Source: Mercurialis annua (lineage: Eukaryota; Streptophyta; Magnoliopsida; Malpighiales; Euphorbiaceae). From it: a stretch of 64,000 nt of DNA. Below are positions 25,560-37,288 of this stretch, one piece after another. The notes under the pieces were generated by a model. The model did no database searches. It was not told the DNA's origin and saw nothing but the letters and a program-made list of their open reading frames with translations. Position 1 is the stretch's first letter. Every line of letters starts with the position of its first letter. A program made the position numbers and the translations under genes. The stretch is from positions 6,512,501 to 6,576,500 of the forward strand of contig NC_065574.1 of the NCBI RefSeq assembly GCF_937616625.2. Direction: 5' to 3'.

Positions 25560-27114
25560 GGTTACAAGTCACTGTGACATGCATGCATTTCCAGAGGAGT
25601 AAACTAATTATGTGACTTGATGATATCTATTATGAATCTTTTTGGATTTTGCTCAATATAGTTGTACAAAAATCTTTTATTCATAAGGTGATAATATAAA
25701 AAGTAAGTAAAATGTCATGATGAAATTCAATATTTTGGAAAATAATTATTACTCTGTTGAAAAACACAAGTCTAATCATTGATAGGAGGTTAGTAAAAAA
25801 AGTAAGAAAATACGGTTAAAAGTAAAATGCAGAAAACATATCTAATCATCTGTCTGTCCATATCATGATGAGTAAGAAATTAAAACAAAAGAATATATCA
25901 TGAAGTTGAATTGAATTACTTGTTGGATAATACAATGCAATGCTATGGAAAAAGTAAATGTAAATGGGTGAATCAACACAAATGACAAAATTTGCCAAAT
26001 GCAATGGAATCACCTCAAGGCAGGTATAGCTAAAAATAAATGCCCAATTCTACTTTATATTCTAAATTTTAATGCTTTTCTCACTTACAAAACTCATTTT
26101 TCTTTGATGATTAAAAAAACTAAACCTTTTTTCAATAACCATTTACATACCTAAATTTATCTTTTATAACATTTAATTAAACACATTTGGACTAGGGGTA
26201 TGAGTATGCCATTTTGGTTTAAAATAGTCAAAATATCAAAATCTTTGCGGCAAAAAGAAAAATAAAACTAGATTAAAGAGTAAAGCTCAGTTCGATTTAA
26301 TTTAATCCCGGTACAAAAATAATTTTTTTTTTAAAAATTAAATTAAATCGTATAGATATAATTCAAGTTTTTAAAATTTAAAACCAAACAAACCATTTTA
26401 TAAAATTTACAATAAATAAACCGAACTGATTATTTTCTATATTTGATTTGGTTTTTAATCCGGTTTGATTTTTGCACTTCTATAATTTTGTCTGAAATTT
26501 ACAATAAACAAACCGAACCAATTGTTTTCTATTTGATTTGGTTTTCAATCCGGTTTGATTTTTTCCACTCTCCTAATTTTGTCTAAAATTTACAATAAAC
26601 AAACTGGACTGATCATTTTTTATTTGATTTGATTTTCAATCCGGTTCGATTTTTACACACTCTTAATTTTGACAAAATGAATAACTAGATATAGAAAATA
26701 ATACAGTACTCAGCTTCCTAGTATTTTAAATAAAGGGCTAAATAATAGACTTCTTTGAAATCAATTTCATTTTGATAAATAAAGTCAAATATTTCATTAT
26801 TTAATTTTAAAATAAATGATTTGTTTTACAATAGTTAAATTAAATAAAGGACATGAACTTTTTGGTAAATGTAAACGTACAACTCACAAAGGGAGGCAGG
26901 GCAGCCCCATGTGAGTCCCTCGCCCTACTCAGTTAGGCTTACACAGCCTCAGTCTCAGCAGCGACAGCACAAACCCTCAGCCTCTCTGCTCTCTTCATTC
27001 CCCCAGCTTTATTTCTTCACCTTTTTCAACTTCTCTCTCTATCTATTTATTCTCTCCTCCCCAACAATATAATTCTAATTCCTTACAGTTTTTTGGAGAC
27101 TATAATATTATTAT
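25560..27114. other. Spacer and presumed promoter/leader of the small basic protein gene
   Basis: AT-rich apart from the 92-bp tandem repeat. From about 26885 composition changes to C/T-rich sequence (CAGCCTCTCTGCTCTC, CTTCTCTCTCT, CTCTCCTCCCC), typical of a plant 5' leader, and leads directly to the ATG at 27115. This supports transcription on the plus strand. Confidence 0.45.
26395..26668. repeat. Tandem repeat, about 92-bp unit, 3 copies
   Basis: The block AAATTTACAATAAA, then AAACCGAA, TTTGATTTGGTTTT and AATCCGGTTTGATTTTT recurs at about 26403, 26495 and 26586 with 10-15% divergence. No coding capacity. Confidence 0.8.
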
Positions 27115-27309
27115 ATGCAAATGGTTTGGTTTTGCTTTGATCCTAATGGGGTGCTTCTTCTCCGTGGGAAGAGGAAGCTGAGGAGCTTGTTTTGGAGGGT
27201 TAGGGCTCGGATTAAGAGACACAGGCGCCGCTCCAACAAAAAGTTTAACTATGATCCCTTAAGTTATGCTCTCAACTTCGATAATGGCAACTTTGGCTTC
27301 TTCTGCTGA
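27115..27309 (+). CDS. Small basic protein, 64 residues, conserved-plant-microprotein-like
   Basis: A single-exon frame of 64 codons begins MQMVWFCFDPNG and ends in FDNGNFGFFC. The centre is strongly basic (RGKRKLRSLFWRVRARIKRH, then RRRSNKK). The C-terminal pattern YDPLSYALNFDNG resembles a motif I recall from short uncharacterised plant proteins with an Arg-rich stretch before YDPxSYALNFD. The CT-rich leader upstream and the coding-like G/C content compared with the flanks support a real gene. An ATG two codons downstream (MVWFCF) is an alternative start. There is no signal peptide or clear membrane span. Function unknown. Confidence 0.65.
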   Translation: MQMVWFCFDPNGVLLLRGKRKLRSLFWRVRARIKRHRRRSNKKFNYDPLSYALNFDNGNFGFFC

Positions 27310-29017
27310 TACTTTTGTGTTCTTCAACAATCTTAGATGCATGAGGCTGCTGTATGACTTTTTTTTGTCTGTTATTTAAATATGTAATTATGCAGTCCAT
27401 GAACTCGGAAAAGAGTATGGCTTTTGGTCGACTGTTTCTTTTGTTTTTTTTAACCTTTTTAGTGAGATGTTTAAGGACTTTAATTATGTTATTCAAATAG
27501 AAATCTTACTTAATTATGAGTACTTATTTCGGAATGGTTGCCTTCTCTATTTTCTTTTTCATTCATTACTTCAATTTCAATCTAATTCATCCATTACACA
27601 CCCTTGGACAGAAGGTTTTTCAAATGGTTAAGTGTGCGAATTTTTTTTCAGTTATAATACGATTTTTTTTTTAACCATTCACCAATTTTCGTATTTTGAC
27701 AAATCAATACATCAATCTATTTTTCGCGAAAAACTTTAACGTGGACATTATATATATACACTGTTTTTTTTTTTTGAGCAAATATATATACACTGTTTAT
27801 GTTGGCCACAACAACGCTTTTTTCAATAAAAAAAATAAGCTGGTGTTTTGAGTTGAAAAAAAATTAAAAATTTATGACTGAATTTATCATTTTAAAGTTC
27901 TTGTTAATTCTTTTTCAAGTTCATAAATTTTATTGGATTTATTACTTCTATTACTTGTTAAACATTCTATTATTTGTTTTATTAACTAATATTTTCTTGT
28001 ATTAAATATAAAATAAATGATTTTTTTTTATAAAAGTTTATTTTGCCTTTTTGAATTTAATTGACACGAAAGATCGAATAAGAATGAGTTTATGCTATTA
28101 TGAAAAATTAAATAAGGCTGAGATTGTGCCTTCAAAACAAATAACACTCTCAAATTTAGCTGGGTAGTTTTCACCTATAGTTCCTAATTTTTCTTCTCTC
28201 TCAATAAAAATTCCTTTAACTTCAATTAGTAATAAAAAAATTCTCCACCTCCCATTAAATTTTCACAAAGTCTTTTTATTTATTTTTTAGTATTAATTAA
28301 GACTTTTGTGGCAGTTGGAGTGTTATAAAAAAAAACACAACAAAGGTAAAAGAAAAAAAAATTATTTCACCTATTCTATAATAAAAAAATATATTTTAAT
28401 TTTATATCGTAATTATTAATTTAAATATGATAAAAAATTAGTTAAATTATTTCACTATCTTGTATTATTTACTAATGAATTTATTTTTTTTGAAATATAC
28501 AATTATGAAAAAATAAGGACCTCGTTTTTATAAAAAAGATAACATTTGTATTAGTTTTTCTTTCTTTTTATAATTATAAACATATACAATAATATTTTGT
28601 TTTTGTACTAAATTTTACTTTAATTTTTTATAATTATAAATATACATAATAATGCTTTTATTTTTGTACTAATATTTATTTGACTCAACTCGATTATTAT
28701 ATAAAAAAATAGTACAAAAATAAAAATATTATTATATATGCTTCGTCATTGTTTTCGTAATTATAAAAATAAAAAAAAATATTTTTCATCTTCGTCTCAA
28801 ATTTGAAATATGCTTCGTCATTCTTTTCTCTCTTTTATACTATGTTTTTTACTCCACACTGTTTTTTCACCATAAATGTGTATACAAAATTATCCTTAAG
28901 ATATTATGATGTGTTTTCACATTATATGAACTACTTTGTAAATTCTTAGAGCTATATTTGTATTGCTTATTATTTTATTGCGTTTTTACATTTTAGTTAT
29001 GTATCATAATTTATTAA
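27310..29017. other. Spacer without recognised genes
   Basis: 3' flank of the small gene, then very AT-rich sequence with imperfect duplicated stretches (for example TTTATAATTATAAA- and ATAATA-containing blocks near 28560-28760). No gene or intact element is supported. Confidence 0.4.
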
Positions 29018-29387
29018 GGCAAAATCCATTTTAAGGTTTTTAAACTTTTATTTTTTTGGTTTATTAAGTCTTTCAACTTTTATTTGGCTTTTTTAAATCC
29101 TTAAACTTTCATTTTTTAGTTCATCCGGTCCCTCAACTTCTATTTAACTTTCTCAAGTCCTTAAATTTTTATTTTTTTGGTTCATTAGATCCTTAAACGA
29201 AGATCCATTAAAAGACCCAATGAACCAAAAAATAAACAATTAGGGACTTAAGAAAGGCAAATAAAAGTTGAAGGACATGATGAACCAAAAAAAATAAAAG
29301 TTTAAGGAACCGAAGAAGTCAAATAGAAGTTAAGGGAACTGATGAACCAAAGATGTATAGTTTAGGGACCTCAAAATAGGTTTAGCC
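29018..29387. mobile_element. Inverted-repeat miniature element
   Basis: The arms start GGCAAAATCCATTTTAAGG and (inverted) GGCTAAACCTATTTTGAGG. Internally there are repeated TTGGTTCATTAG / TGAACCAAAAAA and CAACTTTTATTT / AATAAAAGTTGA blocks. The flanks (ATTTATTAA and ATTTTATTA) are similar but not a clean duplication. Confidence 0.65.
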
Positions 29388-29787
29388 ATTTTATTAATGA
29401 TGAATGATTGTTGAATATTTACAATCTTATAAAATGATGTATGTGTGTTGGTCTTGTTTTAATTTTTGATTGATATTGTGTTAATATCCAATTGACATTC
29501 CGATACATTGTCATTTGGTTGTTTTGAGATTGATTTATAAATTGACGAAAAGAATAATATTGTACGTGAAAAATTTTAACAATTGAAAAAATAAAAGTAA
29601 AAATATAAATAGTTGGTATATCACGAGTGCAGAAAATCTAAGTAGCACGAACAGTTCATCAAATCAACATTTTCTATTTCAGGATGTGTCAGATACTTAG
29701 CATTTTAGACACAGAACTTCATAACAAAAACTTAAAATAACACCGCTTCGCCGTGGTCGTGTCTATATGTTATATTTTCCTGGACTT

Positions 29788-30085
29788 AAGTAGCAATTTG
29801 CCCTCTCAATTTGTAGGCAATGGGCAATTAACACACAAATTAATTTTATGGGCAAATTAGTCATGAACTTGCATATTAAGGGCTATTAGCTCTATTTTAC
29901 AATTTACCACTTAACTTTGTAAGTTATTTGTCCCTCAATTGAAAATTTGTCCCATCAAATTTTAAGTTATTTTCAAAATGGAGCTAATTGGCCACAATCA
30001 GCAAGTTCATGACTAATTTGCCCATAAAGTTAATTTATGTGTTAATTGTCCATTACTTACAAGTTGAGGGGGCAAATTGCTACTT
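29788..30085. mobile_element. Inverted-repeat miniature element just upstream of the HMGB gene
   Basis: Starts AAGTAGCAATTTGCCC and ends GGGCAAATTGCTACTT. The arms pair over about 110 bp, including TTCATGACTAATTTGCCCAT on one arm and its complement on the other. Non-coding. No clean target duplication found. It sits about 375 bp upstream of the HMGB start codon. Confidence 0.75.
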
Positions 30086-30460
30086 ATATCTATTTTTCTG
30101 TATCCGTGTTTGTTATGCCTATCAGAAAACCAATGAGCAAAATAAAAATCTAACCAAAAACAATCGAAAAATCAAAGTTTGTATAAAATAATTTTTAAAT
30201 GTAAAATGTACAGATTTTTAAAAGGATGTAAATACAAAAATTATAATAAATTCAGTAAAATTATATAAAAGAACCCTTTAATTTTGGAAATGGGCTGAGT
30301 CGACAAGCCCAACAATGCATAGAGTGAAAATGCATGGAAAACCAGATGTCTGAAATCTGGCGGTAGTTTTTGTTTTGAAGAGCGCCAAAAGAGTTCATAT
30401 CGCCCGTCTGTCGGCCTCCATTTTCACACCACTCACAACTCCAAACAACAACAACAAGAA

Positions 30461-32250
30461 ATGGCAAAGAAAAAAACGGAGGCTGAAGAATCTTCCACTA
30501 CTTCCGCCGCTAATACCATGATTCGCGGCAAAGACGGCAGTGCTTTTACCAAATGGTCCATTTCTTGCTCTGTTTCGAATTTTTGTTTCTGTTCTTCTAA
30601 CCTAAACTTAGTTTACTTTTCTTTTTAATTTTAGTTTATTTGATGGAATGGAAGTTTTGAAATACTAATTCCAATTCAAATAACTTAGGATCTTTTTGTT
30701 TCTTTTAATTAATTAATTTACCCATAACATCGCCGTGTCTCTTGAATTATTATGTTAATCTTCTTCTGGAAACCCTGATCTGTTATGTTAATAGTATGAT
30801 TTTCATGTCCTGTTTGTAGCATTTATTGTTTGTTTTATTCCGGTAAAAATGCAACTGTACATCAATTGCTTGCTATGATGCTCGGAAACCTTAAAGAAAA
30901 TGCAACTGTACATCATAGTATTTTATTTGTGTGAAAATGTATTTTTTTATAAGTAAATTTTAATATCATGGAAAATTTTATAAGTTTTAATTATTATAAA
31001 TTTATCCGTTTAATTTTGTTATTTATACGTTTCTTGCATGTTTCCGTTTCCTATATCTTGGAGAAAGATGTTCTGCACTGTCCTTTTCCGTTTCCGTGCA
31101 ATATAGGGCTTGTATAAATGTTGATTTGTTTTTGACTCATGATACTCATCTTAACTATTTCAGCGAAGAATGCAAGAAGGATGTGCCGGTGGCTCTTATA
31201 AGTATGCACAGCTGTAGCTTTGAAGCTAAAATCAAGATGAATTTAGGTACCGATGTGGTATTTCATTTCGTCTGCCTGTGCATAACTGCATACACCATTA
31301 ATGTTTCTGCTGCTGCCTCCTACCTGAGTTTTTACTCTGAATTTTTACATTTGTTTAGAGGCTCAAGTTGTGGCAAAGCCTGCTGAGCCTAAGAAGAAAT
31401 CTGCTGAAAGGTAAACATTCAATCTATTCTAGTTGTGTTTTCTTTCTTAATCTTGTTTTGGTTGAATGAATTATTCATGGAAGAGCCCGTAATTCATACT
31501 ATACTACAGGAAGAAATCAACATCAACAGAACCCAAGGCGAAGAAAGCTAAGAAAGAGAACAAGGGCGACAATCCTAACAAGCTCAAACGCCCTCCGACC
31601 GCCTTCTTCATCTTCTTGTAAATCTATGTCTTTGCTTTCTCTCTGTCTCTTAATTTACTTTTACTTTTGCTTATTACCAAGTTGCTGCTTGTGATCAGGA
31701 ACGACTTTAGGAAAGCCTTTAAAGAAGCAAATCCTGATTCTAAGGATGTTAAAAGGGTATAATTAACCTTTTATGCATTTCTTTACCAATTATATATATT
31801 TATGTTTATTGGAGTATCTTACTGTCTTTTTCATTCACTATATTGTGTTTGTATTGCTTTTACTGGGATTTAGGTTGCAAAGGAAGGTGGTGAGAAATGG
31901 AAAACTATGACTGATGAAGTAAGTTCATACTATTTTATACTTTTCATGGCAGGAGAAACCTATTAATTTATATCAATGATCTTAAATCTTTTGTTTTAAA
32001 AAATCTCAGGAGAAGAAGCATTATATGGATAAAGCTACTGAGCTCAAGGCTGAGTATCAAAAGGCTTTGGAACAAACTAATGATGCTGACAATGATGTAT
32101 GCACTGACCACCCTCAAAGAATTTCTGATGGTAACTGTGCCTCTTCTCTAGTAGTTTTTTAATTTGTTTCTGTGGCTTTTTTAGGATGAAGGGGTTGCAG
32201 ATAAGGGAGATGGTGAGCAGGAGGAGCATGAAGTATCTGATGAAGAGTAA
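30461..32250 (+). CDS. HMGB protein with N-terminal Cys-containing segment (HMGB7-like)
   Basis: Eight exons: 30461-30555, 31164-31246, 31359-31410, 31510-31617, 31699-31756, 31874-31918, 32010-32096, 32185-32250. They join in phase to 594 nt, 197 residues. The protein begins MAKKKTEAEESS. Residues about 32-50 contain CEECKKDVPVALISMHSC, a compact Cys/His-bearing conserved segment. A Lys-rich linker follows, then one HMG box (about 98-168; KRPPTAFFIFLNDFRK, ANPDSKD, GGEKWKTM, AEYQKALE), and an acidic tail ending EEHEVSDEE. A single box with basic N-flank and acidic C-tail is the plant HMGB architecture: a nuclear architectural protein that bends DNA and binds nucleosomes. The closest plant type is HMGB7/HMGB14-like from memory. 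The donor of exon 1 is a weak GTCCAT, and intron 1 carries transposon remnants. It converges on the LRR gene. Confidence 0.9.
30871..31107. mobile_element. Decayed MULE-type element in HMGB intron 1
   Basis: The right part (30920-31107, ending CCGTTTCCGTGCAATATAGG) matches the right half of the element at 25082-25559, including GTTATTTATACGTTTCTTGC versus GTTATTTGCACGTTTCTCCC. A left-end remnant TATGATGCTCGGAAAC lies at about 30873. The middle is lost. A 19-bp direct repeat (AAAATGCAACTGTACATCA, at 30847 and 30898) brackets the left remnant. Confidence 0.6.
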
Positions 32251-32758
32251 GATGATATATAAAAAAAAAAGATGATATATTTTGTTAATCACTGTCTCTA
32301 GGATTGTAAATTTTAGCTGTTCCTTAAGTTGATAGGTAATGTGAAAAGTTTGGATGTTGCTAAGTAGTAGTGGGTATAAAATCTAAATTTCTAACTTTAG
32401 ATGATTTGTTGTTTCCCTTTTTTACTTCTCTAAAGCACAATCTGTTAGCAATCATTTTGGCCTAACCTTAACCTAATCTTCAATTTCTTTAACAACAGGC
32501 TAAATTTTAGCTTTGAGGTAGCAACTTATACAATATACTGCTGTCATACAATGGAAATTAGCAGTGAAATGAAGCTGTTTCTATTAATTGAAATTTATGT
32601 TTCTCTAGTAGTCATATGAATTATTGAACATGACTACAGAAATAGTGCAAAAAGAAACAAGGATCTTCTAGGTGTTGCAGAACGCAAACAAGGTTGAATG
32701 TGGTGGCAATTGCACATATGATTTTTTTCTAGTTATTTAGGATACTTGAGTCAGCATC
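32251..32758. other. Convergent spacer, HMGB to LRR gene
   Basis: About 500 bp shared by two opposing 3' ends. No other feature is visible. Confidence 0.5.
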
Positions 32759-34537
32759 TCACTGGCCCGTACTTTCTTGTTTCCTGCCTCTACATGGAGG
32801 CAAAGGTTTTCCACATAGGCATTGGTTGTGAGCATATGCTTTTATAGGGAAGATATTATAAGGCCTACCTTGTGGGATCTCGCCACATAGTCTGTTGGCT
32901 CTAAAATTTGCATGCCTTAGGCTTTTGATTCCCAACAAGCTAGTTGGGATTGTCCCTGTGAGGGCGTTGATGGATAGGTCAAGCCATTGAAGATTTGATA
33001 TTAGCCCCAGGCTTGTAGGAATGGTTCCTGTTATACGATTCCTGGAGACATCTAACTTTTCTAGTTCAATCAAGTTTGAGACTGAACCAGGAAGGAGGCC
33101 TCCAATGTGATTGCTTCCAATGTTGAGGACTCTCAAGCCCAATCCTTCAACGAATTCCGGTATTGTGCCAGAAATTTGGTTGCCTGATACATCTAATGTC
33201 TCTAAAAAGCTGCTTGTTCTGTTGTTTAGGATCCTCGACAAAGACCCAGTAAGCTGATTCATTTGGAGCTCAACAGAGGAAATCCCATCTGGCAGTTGGA
33301 TCTCCAAAAGGTCCAACTTGAATTGGTTGTTTGAGAGCTTGAGTCTCTGCAAACTAGTCATACTGTCAAAGTAGCCAGAAATACCACCTGTAAAATAGTT
33401 ATCTGACAGGTCTATGGAACTCAAAGAATCTGGTTTTGCAAAATTCGGAAGGTTTCCTCTAAGTTTGCAGCCAGCTAGATGGACAGCTGAAAGTGTTTTT
33501 TCAGTGATCCAATTAGGAATTGTCCCTAAACTGAGATTGTTGTAAGACAGGTCTACCGATAATAGAGAAGGAAGCCCTCCGCTCTGCATAAGTGGTGGCG
33601 GCTCAGTGAGTGCATTTCTAGATAAGTTAAGGTACCAAAGATTCTGTAATGTTGAAATAGACTCTGGAATTCGACCAGTGAGCTGATTAGAACTCAAAGA
33701 AAGACGGGTTAGCGAATTTAGGCTAGCAATCTGACTGGGAATATTTCCTGTCAGCTGGTTGTGGTCCAAGGACAGATCCTGAAGTTTGGCCAAGTTGAAC
33801 ATGGAAGTTGGTAGTTGGCCTGACAATCTGTTATTAGACAAGTCTAAGAAAGTAAGGTTTTGAAACTGCCTAAGACTATCTGGAATGGACCCAGACAACA
33901 AATTGAAACTAAGCTCGAGAGATTGCAAGCTGACAAGATTTCTGAAAGTGATTGGGATAGAACCTGTTAAAGAATTTCTTGATAAACCTAAAATTTGGAT
34001 CTTTCTTAAATCCCCAATGCTTGGAGGAATCTGTCCGACCAGGCGATTCCCACTGAGTGAGAGGGTATTGAGATTGGAGAGACTCCCCAAAGAACGAGGA
34101 ATGTTCCCTTGAAGAGAATTATCTTCGAGGATTAACTGCGTGAGGCGAGTGAGAGTAGCAAAGGTTTCAGGAATGGGACCTGCAATATGTTTCATGCCGC
34201 TTATCGCCATCACCTCTAGGAAAGACAAACTGCCCAGAGAAGGCGACAAAGTGCCCCTCATGTAACGATGGCTGTCTCTATTGGATCCTTGCAACACAAG
34301 CCCTGTTACTCTCCCAGTAGCGTCGTTGCACTGAACACCTTCCCAATCTCCGCTGCAGCAGTCTGTCCCTGTCCATGAAGATAAAATCTCTGTAGTGTCC
34401 ACCATTATTCTTGTTTTGAATGCAACAAGAGCTGCCCTATCCGCATCCGAGCAAACGCGACGAGCAAGCGAGATCGAGAACACGCTGAATACTGAATATA
34501 AGAAAAAGAGCTTAAAAACCCATCCAAGAATCTGCAT
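32759..34537 (-). CDS. Extracellular leucine-rich repeat protein (DRT100/PGIP-like, no kinase)
   Basis: Intronless, 592 residues from the ATG at 34537; the upstream open frame has no better ATG near a signal peptide. The N terminus (MQILGWVFKLFFLYSVFSVF...) is a clear signal peptide. The plant LRR N-terminal cap follows (CSDADRAALVAFKTRI, SSWTGTDCCSGDWEGVQC). About 18 plant extracellular LRRs of the LxxLxxLxLxxNxLxGxIP type then run to about residue 560, with a gap-like irregular stretch near 280-400. It ends with a Cys-pair cap (CLCGKPLPPC) and a short polar tail. No transmembrane helix or kinase domain follows, so it is probably a cell-wall or apoplastic protein, either a receptor-like fragment or a DRT100/PGIP-type LRR protein. 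Ligand unknown. Confidence 0.88.
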   Translation of the reverse strand: MQILGWVFKLFFLYSVFSVFSISLARRVCSDADRAALVAFKTRIMVDTTEILSSWTGTDCCSGDWEGVQCNDATGRVTGLVLQGSNRDSHRYMRGTLSPSLGSLSFLEVMAISGMKHIAGPIPETFATLTRLTQLILEDNSLQGNIPRSLGSLSNLNTLSLSGNRLVGQIPPSIGDLRKIQILGLSRNSLTGSIPITFRNLVSLQSLELSFNLLSGSIPDSLRQFQNLTFLDLSNNRLSGQLPTSMFNLAKLQDLSLDHNQLTGNIPSQIASLNSLTRLSLSSNQLTGRIPESISTLQNLWYLNLSRNALTEPPPLMQSGGLPSLLSVDLSYNNLSLGTIPNWITEKTLSAVHLAGCKLRGNLPNFAKPDSLSSIDLSDNYFTGGISGYFDSMTSLQRLKLSNNQFKLDLLEIQLPDGISSVELQMNQLTGSLSRILNNRTSSFLETLDVSGNQISGTIPEFVEGLGLRVLNIGSNHIGGLLPGSVSNLIELEKLDVSRNRITGTIPTSLGLISNLQWLDLSINALTGTIPTSLLGIKSLRHANFRANRLCGEIPQGRPYNIFPIKAYAHNQCLCGKPLPPCRGRKQESTGQ

Positions 34538-35823
34538 TTTGGGGAAGTGGGTCTTGATCTGATCAGAGAAATATGTAAAGGAATTAGGATATATAGAATT
34601 GGATATTTTTCCTCTGACTAGAGGAGAACTTTGAGTGGGAAAAAGAAAGCAAATTTTAAAATGAAAAAAGCAAGGGAAAAGCAAAGCAAAGATGGTGGTT
34701 TTTTAATTATTCGAAAACAATTTCTTCACTTAGACAATAAGGTTTGATGATGATGAAAAAAGATTGTGAAATGAGAATAAAAATGCGGTTTTTTCTCTAC
34801 CTGCAAGCAACTGAACAATGTCTGCTTTATTTGTTTAATCTAACTTTGTTGGTTCTGAACACTTATATAAATACTATATATTATAGTACGAATCAAAATG
34901 AAGAGATTCACATGGGAATATTGGAACCGTTGGATATGAATCACGAGGGTCCTAATTTTTACTTGAACGTTGGAGCGCACTTTGATTCAAAAAATTCTTG
35001 CTGCTGCTATGCTACTAGTAAATTAGTAATTGTGATGTGCTGTCTTTTTCCAAATCAAATTTTACCTTTTCTTTCTTTCTTTTATGTTAATGTTCGCTGG
35101 ACAATAGTTTCTTACTCAAACTTTTAAATTCATTAATTTGGCATTGTTCAAGTTAAATATTTTAACCAAGATTAATTAGAGAATCCCACATGCCTTTAAA
35201 GTAACGACTAATACTGATTAAGTACGAGAATTAATATCAAAAGTACTCCTAAACTAACAAATGATCCGGAGATTGAGGAAAACAAATCCGAGTTTTAATT
35301 TTTATTTGATTGATTTGAATGATGTCAAATACAAAACTTGATTTCCACTATTTATAGCAAGAAAATCCCTTATAATCCTAAATAGAATACTATTCCTAAT
35401 AAAAAAAATATTCCTAATGAGGTTGAACTTTTTTTAACAAAATTACTAAGAAGTGAAGAAAAAAAACTAATTACTACAACTGTGATTTGGACTAAAACAG
35501 TCGGATCAATCTATATGTCATTCGTAAATCTTCTATTATTTTGAGCCGGTGTAAACAATTAATATTTGCTTACATAGTAATTTTATACATATAAATAAAG
35601 TTTATATTTCATAAAAGATATATTTTTTATGTCAATTGTTTAATTGATTACAATGAACTTACTTAGTTAACATAAATGATAAAGATTAGGATCTCATGCT
35701 TGTCTTGATACTACTCCACTTCTAACCAAACCAATTAAACAAGCAAATGTATAAATAATTAAATACAGCAGTGATTTATTTACCAATAAAGGTGAGCACT
35801 AACTAAATTAACCGATTTTCTCA

Positions 35824-35870
<47 letters not shown>

Positions 35871-36274
35871 TCATTTTGGTTTGGCTCGGTTATAAGTTTG
35901 GGTTTGGTTGGTTTGACTAAAAATTTGGATTTGTTCGGTTCAATTTTGATAAAAAATTTGATGGTTTTTGGTTATCAATTCGGTTTGAGGTTTGAATTAT
36001 TCAAATTAACTAAACCTACTGAATAAATTGATATTTTTTAAATAAAATTTCATTGTAATTTTGTTGGTTTTAACTAAACCGACCTAGTCACCGACCTACT
36101 CGATCGGTTCCATTTAGATTTTATTTATTCACGTGATTTTGGTTAAAGTTGCTTATTCGGTTGGTCCAGTTTTAAGCATTCTGTCTCGGTTTTTACCTAA
36201 CTGACCCAATGTTCAACCTTATTTACCAATAAACTATAACTCTTAGTAGTATATGAATTTGGCGGAATTTTACT
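34538..36274. other. Spacer upstream of the LRR gene
   Basis: Presumed LRR gene promoter (minus strand) next to 34538. The plus-strand open frame 34744-35127 is not recognised and is probably chance. The region 35875-36230 is rich in GGTTTGGTT/CGGTT motifs of the kind seen in decayed plant repeats. No gene supported. Confidence 0.4.
35824..35868. repeat. (AAT)n microsatellite, about 15 units
   Basis: An uninterrupted ATA/AAT trinucleotide run of about 45 bp. Confidence 0.97.
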
Positions 36275-36810
36275 AAGCCCTTACTTGTTGGGGGTAAATA
36301 AATTAGGAAAATGTACTTCCCGGAAAATAAGAAATTTCTTTTACTTGGTTCAATTTATACATTTTACTTCTCGGGAAGTTGGATGTTGGACTTCACTTTG
36401 ACTAGGGAAATATACTTATATTATTTTATAATTGTTATTTATAATAAAATTAAATATTTTTATTAAATATTTTATATTATATAAAATTCAAATAAGAAAA
36501 TAAATTTTTAATTTTAATATATAAAAACTCTCTCAAATAGTACTTGAATCATAAATAATAGTTAATAAGCACAAATTAAATTATTTATTGCTCTAAAAAA
36601 AATTATTTGTTTAACAATATAAAAATTATCAAATGACATTTATGTCATTTAATTAAAAATATAGTATAGTATATTAAAATCAATTTCGTACTTTCCGGAA
36701 AGTAGAAATCAAAACAAGTAACATTTATCAAACTTTTTGGGAAGTAAATTTCCAGGAACTACACTTTCCGGAAAGTTATTTCCCAGAAATTACTATAAAA
36801 CGAATTAAGT
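36275..36810. mobile_element. Probable inverted-repeat element with TTCCGGAAA motifs
   Basis: Opposed blocks near the ends contain ACTTCCCGGAAAATAAG and ACTTTCCGGAAAGTTATTTC. Related motifs (TTCTCGGGAAGT, TTTTGGGAAGTAAATTTCC) recur inward in inverted order around a very AT-rich centre. Ends and target duplication were not resolved. Confidence 0.4.
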
Positions 36811-36919
36811 GAGGCATAAAATGGTGGGATTAATTCCTCACAAGCTTCAAAATTCTCCCTCCCAATTATAAAAAAAGTTGTGATTTATTTTCGTTAAAAA
36901 GAACAGAAATAATAAGTAT

Positions 36920-37279
36920 GAACAAAGGGTCAATGCGCTCCCTGAACTTGTGACACAGAGTTATCTAATTCAATTTACATTTTTTGAGCAACTGACCTCA
37001 AAACTCTTCATTTTTAGATCAAATAATTTTATAATTTATATTTTTATTTCAAAAATAGATTTAGGACATTATATCGCAACAATTAGGAAAGTATCTAATT
37101 ACTTTTTTGCATCTTTCACCTCCAATTTACATTTTACGCATTTTAAAAATATAATTATACGGTTGTTTAATCTAGAAATAGAGAAATTTTAAATTAGTTG
37201 TTCAAAAAAATATAAATTAAATAAGATGACACCATGTTATAAATTTAAAAGGCACAAGTTGACCCTTTATTTTAACAGT
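36920..37279. mobile_element. Miniature element with 9-bp target duplication (MULE-type)
   Basis: AAAGGGTCAA near the left and TTGACCCTTT near the right form short inverted ends. AATAAGTAT occurs as a direct repeat at 36911-36919 and 37280-37288. The interior is AT-rich; the open frame inside is not gene-like. Confidence 0.6.
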
Positions 37280-37288
37280 AATAAGTAT

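Noticed and set aside
34744..35127. 127-codon plus-strand frame upstream of the LRR gene
   Set aside because: AT-rich translation with no domain; lies in the LRR gene's promoter region and has no supporting signals.
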